In this document: positions 34,481-39,405 of the stretch, one piece after another
How positions within the stretch are numbered: position 1 is the stretch's first letter
Layout: each line of letters starts with the position of its first letter
From: Methylobacterium goesingense
GTDB lineage: Bacteria > Pseudomonadota > Alphaproteobacteria > Rhizobiales > Beijerinckiaceae
DNA: 39,405 bases
Assembly: GCF_022179225.1 (NCBI RefSeq)
Contig: NZ_BPQL01000123.1
Location: 1-39,405 of the forward strand
Direction: 5' to 3'
Position numbers and translations under genes: made by a program
The notes under the pieces: generated by a model
What the model was told of the DNA's origin: nothing
Database searches by the model: none
Seen by the model: the letters and a program-made list of their open reading frames with translations, nothing else

Positions 34481-36376
34481 ATGCTCGGTTCTGGCGGCTC
34501 GTGCCCGCGCCCCGCATCGAACGAGGCCCTCGCCGGCCTGTTCATGCTGCAGGGCGACCCCCTGGGGGACGACGACTTCCGGGCGGCTTTCCGGGTCCGC
34601 GCCGCCCTGGCGGGCGGCGGGGGCGGGGCGGGCATCGTGTCCCACGATACCGCGATCCTCGTCGGAGGCGCCAGCTCGCCCGCCCCGGCGCGGGCGCCGG
34701 AACGCTTCGCCGCGATCCTGGCGGGCGGCTTTTCCAATGCGGGTGCCCTGCGCGCCGAACTCCGGGCCCTCGGCGTGCCCGGCCCGATCGAGACGGATAC
34801 CGACGTCCTGCGCGAGGCCGTGCGGGCCTGGGGCGAGGCCGCCGCCGCCCGCTTCACGGGGGCCTACGCCTTCGCGATCCACGACGCCGAGACGAAGACG
34901 CTGCTGTGCGGTCGGGACCGCTTCGGCATCCAGCCCTTCCACTACGTCCACCTGCGCGACCGCCTCGTCTTCGCCTCCGACCTCGCGGCGGTCACCCACT
35001 GGCCCGGCGTGCGGCGCCATGCCGACCACGATGCCCTGACCCACTACCTCGCCTTCGGGTTCTGCCCGGCCGACCACGCGCCCTTGAGCGGCGTACAGCG
35101 CCTGAGCCCGGCCCACGTCCTGCGGGCGGAGCGCCTGCGCGGGGTGCGGACAGCCCGGGTCTGGACCCTTCCGAGCCCGGCGTCTCGCCCACCCGCGGAG
35201 GCCCCGACCCCGGACGAGGCCCGGGCCGAACTGCGCCGCCGTGTCGATGCCGCCGTCCCAGGCGACGGTCCGATCGGTGTGCTGCGGACCGGCGACGCCC
35301 CGTCCGACGCCCTGGCCGAGGCGGCGATCCGTGCCGCGCATCGGGGCGACGGGCCGGAGGTGCACGACTTTGCCATCCATCTGGAGGGCGCGGCCGTCCC
35401 GGCCGTCGCTTCGCCGCGGTGCCGGTCACACGCCGTGCGGCTCGACGCGGCGAGCGCGGTCTCGGCGCTGCGCCTCATCCCGCGGCGCGGCGAGCCCCTG
35501 GCGACCCCGGGCGCCCTCGTCGAGCACGCCCTGCTCACCGCCGCATCCGCCGAGGTCCCGGTCTGCCTGACGGCGGCGGGAGGCCCCGAACTCCTCCTCG
35601 ACCGGCCGCACTACACCGCCTTCGGCACCGCGCTCGCCCGCCACCGCGACACCCGTATCCAGGCGAGCCCGCGCCAGGGCTTCCACGCCACGATGCCCTT
35701 CGTGCGCGACCTCTACGGCGACTGCGTCTGCATCTCCTCCGACCCGCAGCGCCTCGCCCTGTCGGGTCCCGCCCTGATCGGGTCCCTGCTGCTCTCGCCC
35801 ATCGACGGGCTCGGCACCTCCCTGGAACGGGCCGATGCGGGCACCGCCTTCGACCTCCTGGCCCGCATCGACGTCGCGCACGGCGCCCCCCGGATGCTGG
35901 CACCCCTCGACATCGCCCGGCACGGGGCCGGCCCCACCCTGCTGGCGCCTTTCCTCGAGACCGATCTCGGCGCGTGGTGCGCCGGCCTGCCCCAGGCCCT
36001 GCGCCTTGTCGGCCCCGACGGGACGGCCTGCCCTGGCGGCCTCGTGCGAACCGCCCTCGACCAGCCGGCCAGCCCCCGGCCGGAGGTCGGCCATGCCCTC
36101 GACCTCTGGCTGCGCACGAGCCTTCGCGAACGCCTCGAAGACACGGTGGCGAGCGCCGCCTTCCGCAATCGCGACCTCTTCCGCACCGCCTGGATCGACC
36201 GGCTCGTGCGCGATCACCGCGAGGGCACCCGCGCCAACGGCACGCTGCTCTGGGCTCTGCTCTGCTTGGAGACTTGGTTCCTCGGCTTCGTCGACCGTGC
36301 GCCCGAGATCGGCACGGCGGACCTCCCGAACGCATTCGCCGCGACCGACGTCGCCGAGACTGGGGTTGCCGCATGA
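34481..36376 (+). CDS. Degenerate asparagine synthetase (AsnB)-like protein
   Basis: The 631-residue protein has the layout of class II glutamine-dependent asparagine synthetases but lacks their key residues. The amidotransferase half keeps FTGAYAFAIHDAETKTLLCG and RDRFGIQPFHYV (about 127-160). The N-terminal Cys nucleophile is missing: the MCGIAG-like start corresponds to NEALAGLF, well inside the protein. The ATP-pyrophosphatase loop, normally SGGLDSS, is TGDAPSD. The later SGxGxDExFxGY block reads TAAGGPELLLDRPHY. It therefore probably neither hydrolyses glutamine nor adenylates aspartate. AsnB homologues are common in polysaccharide loci, where they can amidate uronic acids. ATG 34481 has GGAGA about ten bases upstream. 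Its stop overlaps the next ATG (ATGA). Confidence 0.78.
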   Translation: MLGSGGSCPRPASNEALAGLFMLQGDPLGDDDFRAAFRVRAALAGGGGGAGIVSHDTAILVGGASSPAPARAPERFAAILAGGFSNAGALRAELRALGVPGPIETDTDVLREAVRAWGEAAAARFTGAYAFAIHDAETKTLLCGRDRFGIQPFHYVHLRDRLVFASDLAAVTHWPGVRRHADHDALTHYLAFGFCPADHAPLSGVQRLSPAHVLRAERLRGVRTARVWTLPSPASRPPAEAPTPDEARAELRRRVDAAVPGDGPIGVLRTGDAPSDALAEAAIRAAHRGDGPEVHDFAIHLEGAAVPAVASPRCRSHAVRLDAASAVSALRLIPRRGEPLATPGALVEHALLTAASAEVPVCLTAAGGPELLLDRPHYTAFGTALARHRDTRIQASPRQGFHATMPFVRDLYGDCVCISSDPQRLALSGPALIGSLLLSPIDGLGTSLERADAGTAFDLLARIDVAHGAPRMLAPLDIARHGAGPTLLAPFLETDLGAWCAGLPQALRLVGPDGTACPGGLVRTALDQPASPRPEVGHALDLWLRTSLRERLEDTVASAAFRNRDLFRTAWIDRLVRDHREGTRANGTLLWALLCLETWFLGFVDRAPEIGTADLPNAFAATDVAETGVAA

Positions 36377-38958
36377 GCGCCCTGGAGAGCCGTCGATCCG
36401 CGCCCCGCCGGGCCGCGAACCCGAAGCCGAAGGGACATCCGGTTTCCGAGGGAAAGCCGGCGTCGCGCGCTCCCGCAGCGGCGGCCCCCGCTGGCGCGCC
36501 TTCCTCCGCCAAGGCGGTCGATGCCGTCGCCCTCCGGGCCATCGCCCTGGAGAGCGCGGGCGACCGGCACCGCGCCCACCTGCTCTGGCTCGAGGTGGCC
36601 GCCACGGCGAGCCCCGAGCGGCTGCGCCGTTACCGGGTGTTCCGGCGCCTGGCCAAGGAGATGGCGGCACGGGGCTGGCACGCGGAGGCCGTCGATTCCC
36701 TGGAGCGGCACCTCACCCTGAGCCCGCGTGACGCCGACGCCATCGACCGCCTGCTCCAGGCCCGGCTCGCCACGGCGCCCCCGGCCGAACAGCCCGGCCT
36801 CTACGCCGCACATGCCCGGCGTTTCGGCGAGAGCGCCGGCGCGCTGATCCTGCGCGCCACCCGGATCGAGGCCCCGCGCGATCCCGGCGCGGCCCTGGCC
36901 ACCCTTGAGCGCGTCGCGGCGCTGGCGGCGAAGGCCGACCAGGGCCCCCTGCGCCTGCGCCTCGCTCGGGCCTACGAGCAGATCGGCGACGGCGCCCGTG
37001 CGCTGGCGCTCCTCGACAGCCTCACGGGCCCGGAGGCGCAGGCCCCCCAGGCGGCCAAGGCGCGCCTGCGCCTGATGCAGGGGGCGGGATCCAGCAAGGA
37101 GCACAGCGTCGCGGTGGCCCGCGGCCTGATCGAGGCCGAGCCGAACGCCGCCGCGCACCGGGCCCTGCTCGGGCGCACCCTGAAGCGCTTCAACGACTGG
37201 GCCGGCGCGGCGGCGGCCTACGAGGCCGCCCTGGAGCGCGACCGGGGCGAGGTCTCGCACTGGGAGGGTGCGCTGCGGGCCTACGGCGCCCTGGAGCGCG
37301 ACGAGCGCATCGCCGAACTCGTTCATCAGGCCCGCCAGCTCTTTGCCCACGAAGGTGCCGAGGGCTTCCTTGCCATCGCGCGGGTCGAGCTCGCCGCCGG
37401 AGACGCGCCGCAGGCCATCGCGGCCGCCCGGCGCGCCATGGCCAACCCGATCCTGCGCCGTCGCGTCCGGCCCGTGCTCGCCGAGGCTCTTATGGAGGTC
37501 GGCGCCTACGCGGAGGCCTGGACGCACCTGGCGGCCGCCCTCCAGGACCCGAACGTCGAGCCCGACCTGCAGCGTGCCGCCGCCCGCTGCCGCGCCGCCT
37601 TCGCGGTGGCGACGCCGGGGCGGGACCACGTGCCGGTCTTCCCCGGCGCCCTGTTCCTGCGGGTCTTCGAGGCGCCGCCCACCCGCACGATCCTTCCGCC
37701 CACCGACACGGTGATCCTCTGCACCTCGTCCCTGGGCGCGGGCGGCGCCGAGCGTCAGGTCGCGCTCACGGCGGCCGGCGTCTCGCGGGCCCGCGCGGGG
37801 CGGGGCCGCACCGTGCTCGCCGGCCTCGATCTCACCCCGGCACGGGGTCGCGCGATGATGCGCAACCTCGCCGAGACGGAGCACCTCGTCATCGAGGATC
37901 TCGCCTCCGTCAACGAGACCCAGGTGCTGCGCGTGCTCGCGGCCGAGGACCCGGCCCTGCACGAGGCCTTGCGCCTGATGACGGCCTTCCCGCCCAACCT
38001 CGCTCGCGACATCCTCAAGCTCTACGACTGCTTCCGGCGCCATCGCCCCTCCTGCGTCCATCTCTGGCAGGACGGCGTCATCTCGACGGGCTCTGTGGCG
38101 GCGTTCCTCGCGGGCGTGCCCACCATCGTCTGCTCCATGCGCAACGTGGTGGCGGGCGAGAACGACCGCCGGCGCTACCGGGCCTATCTCGCCACCATGT
38201 ACCGGGCCCTGTCCGAGCGCCCCGAGGTGCGGTTCACGGCCAATTCCGCCGCCGGCGCCCAGGATTACGAGGCCTGGCTCGGCTTCGAGCCGGGGCGCAT
38301 CCGGGTCCTGCGCAACGGCGTCGACGTGGACAGCATCCGCGCCCGTGCGCCGGAGTCGGAGCGCCGCGCCGTGCGCGAGCGCCTCAAGCTTCCGCCCGAT
38401 GCCCTCCTGGTCGGCGGCGTCTTCCGCCTCGCCCCCGCCAAGCGCCCGCATCTCTGGCTCGACGTGGTGGCACGGGTGGCCGAGGGCGATCCCCGCACCC
38501 ACGGCGTCATCGTGGGCGACGGTGCCATGCGGGCCGAGATCGCGGACGCCATCGCGGCGCGGGGCCTGGCCGACCGGATCACGCTGGCGGGTCGCCAGAG
38601 CCCGGTCGAGCCCTGGATGGCCGCCATGGACGTGCTGCTCCTGGCCTCGGAGGTCGAGGGCCTGCCCAACGTGCTGCTGGAGGCGGAATCCCTCGGCGTG
38701 CCCGTGGTGACCACCCGCGCTGGCGGCTCGGGCGAGGCGCTGCTCGACGGCGTCACCGGGCGCCTCGTGGAGGACGACGCGCCGGCCAACCTCGCCGCAG
38801 CCCTCACCGGCGTGATCCGCTCACGCGGCCTACGCCACCGCGCCCGCGTCGGCGCGCCTGTCTTCATCGAGCAGCGCTTCGGGATCGAGCGGATGATCCG
38901 CGAGACCCTCGCTGTCTTCGGCGAAACCGATCCACTTAAGATGGGAATGGCATCATGA
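36373..38958 (+). CDS. GT4-type glycosyltransferase with TPR-like N-terminal half (paralogue)
   Basis: The protein has 861 residues from ATG 36373, which overlaps the previous stop. Residues 1-50 are basic and Ala/Pro-rich. Residues about 50-440 are TPR-like helices (LRLARAYEQIGDGARALALLD, FNDWAGAAAAYEAALERD). Residues about 440-861 are a GT-B enzyme with SSLGAGGAERQ near 452, CVHLWQDGVIS, FTANSAAGAQDYEAWLGF and the GT4 motif VEGLPNVLLEAESLGVPVV near 760. Motif spacing matches the protein at 27832-29934. Its helical part is longer and may dock onto the TPR protein or the export complex. The stop overlaps the ugd start (ATGA), so it is translationally coupled to precursor synthesis. The sugar transferred is unknown. 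The open frame extends far upstream of 36373, but only as an out-of-frame overlap with the neighbouring genes. Confidence 0.87.
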   Translation: MSALESRRSAPRRAANPKPKGHPVSEGKPASRAPAAAAPAGAPSSAKAVDAVALRAIALESAGDRHRAHLLWLEVAATASPERLRRYRVFRRLAKEMAARGWHAEAVDSLERHLTLSPRDADAIDRLLQARLATAPPAEQPGLYAAHARRFGESAGALILRATRIEAPRDPGAALATLERVAALAAKADQGPLRLRLARAYEQIGDGARALALLDSLTGPEAQAPQAAKARLRLMQGAGSSKEHSVAVARGLIEAEPNAAAHRALLGRTLKRFNDWAGAAAAYEAALERDRGEVSHWEGALRAYGALERDERIAELVHQARQLFAHEGAEGFLAIARVELAAGDAPQAIAAARRAMANPILRRRVRPVLAEALMEVGAYAEAWTHLAAALQDPNVEPDLQRAAARCRAAFAVATPGRDHVPVFPGALFLRVFEAPPTRTILPPTDTVILCTSSLGAGGAERQVALTAAGVSRARAGRGRTVLAGLDLTPARGRAMMRNLAETEHLVIEDLASVNETQVLRVLAAEDPALHEALRLMTAFPPNLARDILKLYDCFRRHRPSCVHLWQDGVISTGSVAAFLAGVPTIVCSMRNVVAGENDRRRYRAYLATMYRALSERPEVRFTANSAAGAQDYEAWLGFEPGRIRVLRNGVDVDSIRARAPESERRAVRERLKLPPDALLVGGVFRLAPAKRPHLWLDVVARVAEGDPRTHGVIVGDGAMRAEIADAIAARGLADRITLAGRQSPVEPWMAAMDVLLLASEVEGLPNVLLEAESLGVPVVTTRAGGSGEALLDGVTGRLVEDDAPANLAAALTGVIRSRGLRHRARVGAPVFIEQRFGIERMIRETLAVFGETDPLKMGMAS

Positions 38959-39405
38959 AGATCGCGGTCATCGGTTCCGGGTACGTGGGTCTCGTCTCCG
39001 GGACGTGTCTGGCAGATTTCGGGCACAGCGTTGTGTGCGTCGACAAGGATCCGGCCAAGATCGCGGCGCTGCAGGCCGGGCGCATGCCGATCTACGAGCC
39101 GGGGCTCGACGCCCTGGTGGCGGAGAACGTGCGCCAGGAGCGGCTGAGCTTCGCCACCGATCTCGCTCCGGCGGTGGCGGAGGCCGAGGCGGTGTTCATC
39201 GCGGTGGGCACGCCCTCGCGCCGCGGCGACGGCTTTGCCGACCTTAGCTACGTCTTCGCCGCCGCCCGCGAGATCGCCGCGGCCCTGACCGGCTTCACCG
39301 TGGTGGTGACCAAGTCCACCGTGCCGGTGGGCACGGGCGACGAGGTCGAGCGCATCATCCGCGAGACCAACCCGGGGGCCGAGGTGGCGGTGGTGTCCAA
39401 CCCCG
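38955..39405 (+). CDS. ugd: UDP-glucose 6-dehydrogenase, N-terminal part
   Basis: The first 150 codons are present, and the rest lies beyond the window end. The Rossmann start MKIAVIGSGYVGLVSGTCLA, the segment MPIYEPGLDALV, the block AVFIAVGTPSRRGDGFADLS and VVVTKSTVPVGTGDEVE are all characteristic of UDP-glucose dehydrogenase, which oxidises UDP-Glc to UDP-GlcA with two NAD. The catalytic Cys lies outside the window. Its ATG overlaps the stop of the glycosyltransferase. The product is the substrate of the UDP-glucuronate 4-epimerase at 26768, which ties the two operons together. Confidence 0.95.
   Translation, partial: MKIAVIGSGYVGLVSGTCLADFGHSVVCVDKDPAKIAALQAGRMPIYEPGLDALVAENVRQERLSFATDLAPAVAEAEAVFIAVGTPSRRGDGFADLSYVFAAAREIAAALTGFTVVVTKSTVPVGTGDEVERIIRETNPGAEVAVVSNP

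Noticed and set aside
33100..36372. Upstream extension of the second glycosyltransferase frame over the TPR and AsnB-like genes
   Set aside because: It is low-complexity Arg/Pro-rich shadow sequence; ATG 36373 overlaps the previous stop as expected for a coupled operon.

Overview
The window is GC-rich alphaproteobacterial chromosome, most like a Methylobacterium/Methylorubrum-type member of the Hyphomicrobiales. The support is indirect but consistent: the lolD-dnaE neighbourhood, alphaproteobacterial direct-repeat LexA boxes (GTTC-N7-GTTC), CtrA-type TTAA-N7-TTAA sites, a leuA leader peptide, and the codon and GC style. No insertion sequence, prophage or CRISPR array was seen.

Housekeeping part (1-15.6 kb). 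It holds the 3' end of lolD, a family 1 glycosyltransferase on the minus strand, an undocumented 34-residue membrane microprotein directly behind a perfect LexA box, dnaE (replicative polymerase alpha subunit), a chemoreceptor, a ChaC-type gamma-glutamylcyclotransferase, a small lipoprotein, recO, parC (with a second LexA box 14/15 identical to the first), a secreted SRPBCC protein, leuA with a Leu-rich leader peptide and hairpins, and tRNA-Lys(CTT).

Surface polysaccharide part (15.6-39.4 kb). A LuxR-type regulator with an unusual receiver domain borders a long minus-strand operon. In transcription order this operon encodes an outer-membrane polysaccharide export (OPX) protein, an ABC-2 permease (KpsM/Wzm type), its ATPase (KpsT/Wzt type), a KpsE/CtrB-type co-polymerase/export protein, and a 1562-residue RTX protein with an N-terminal SGNH acetylesterase domain. 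Beyond a small unknown gene, the plus strand carries a UDP-glucuronate 4-epimerase and a glycosyltransferase with a helical N-terminal half. A minus-strand family 1 polysaccharide lyase follows. Then comes a plus-strand operon of a TPR protein with an SGNH-like N-terminus, a degenerate asparagine-synthetase-like protein, a second helical-repeat glycosyltransferase, and UDP-glucose dehydrogenase, which is cut by the window end.

Taken together, UDP-glucose dehydrogenase plus the 4-epimerase would supply UDP-GlcA and UDP-GalA, the glycosyltransferases would build a uronic-acid-containing polymer, the ABC/PCP/OPX proteins would export it, and the secreted acetylesterase and pectate-lyase-like enzyme could trim it. 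The proposal of a pectin-like (acetylated, galacturonate-containing) polymer is inference. A perfect and a near-perfect CtrA-type site, sharing a longer 21-base pattern, lie ahead of the two polysaccharide operons and suggest cell-cycle-linked expression. The least described elements are the LexA-linked microprotein, the dead-looking asparagine synthetase homologue and the TPR/SGNH protein.
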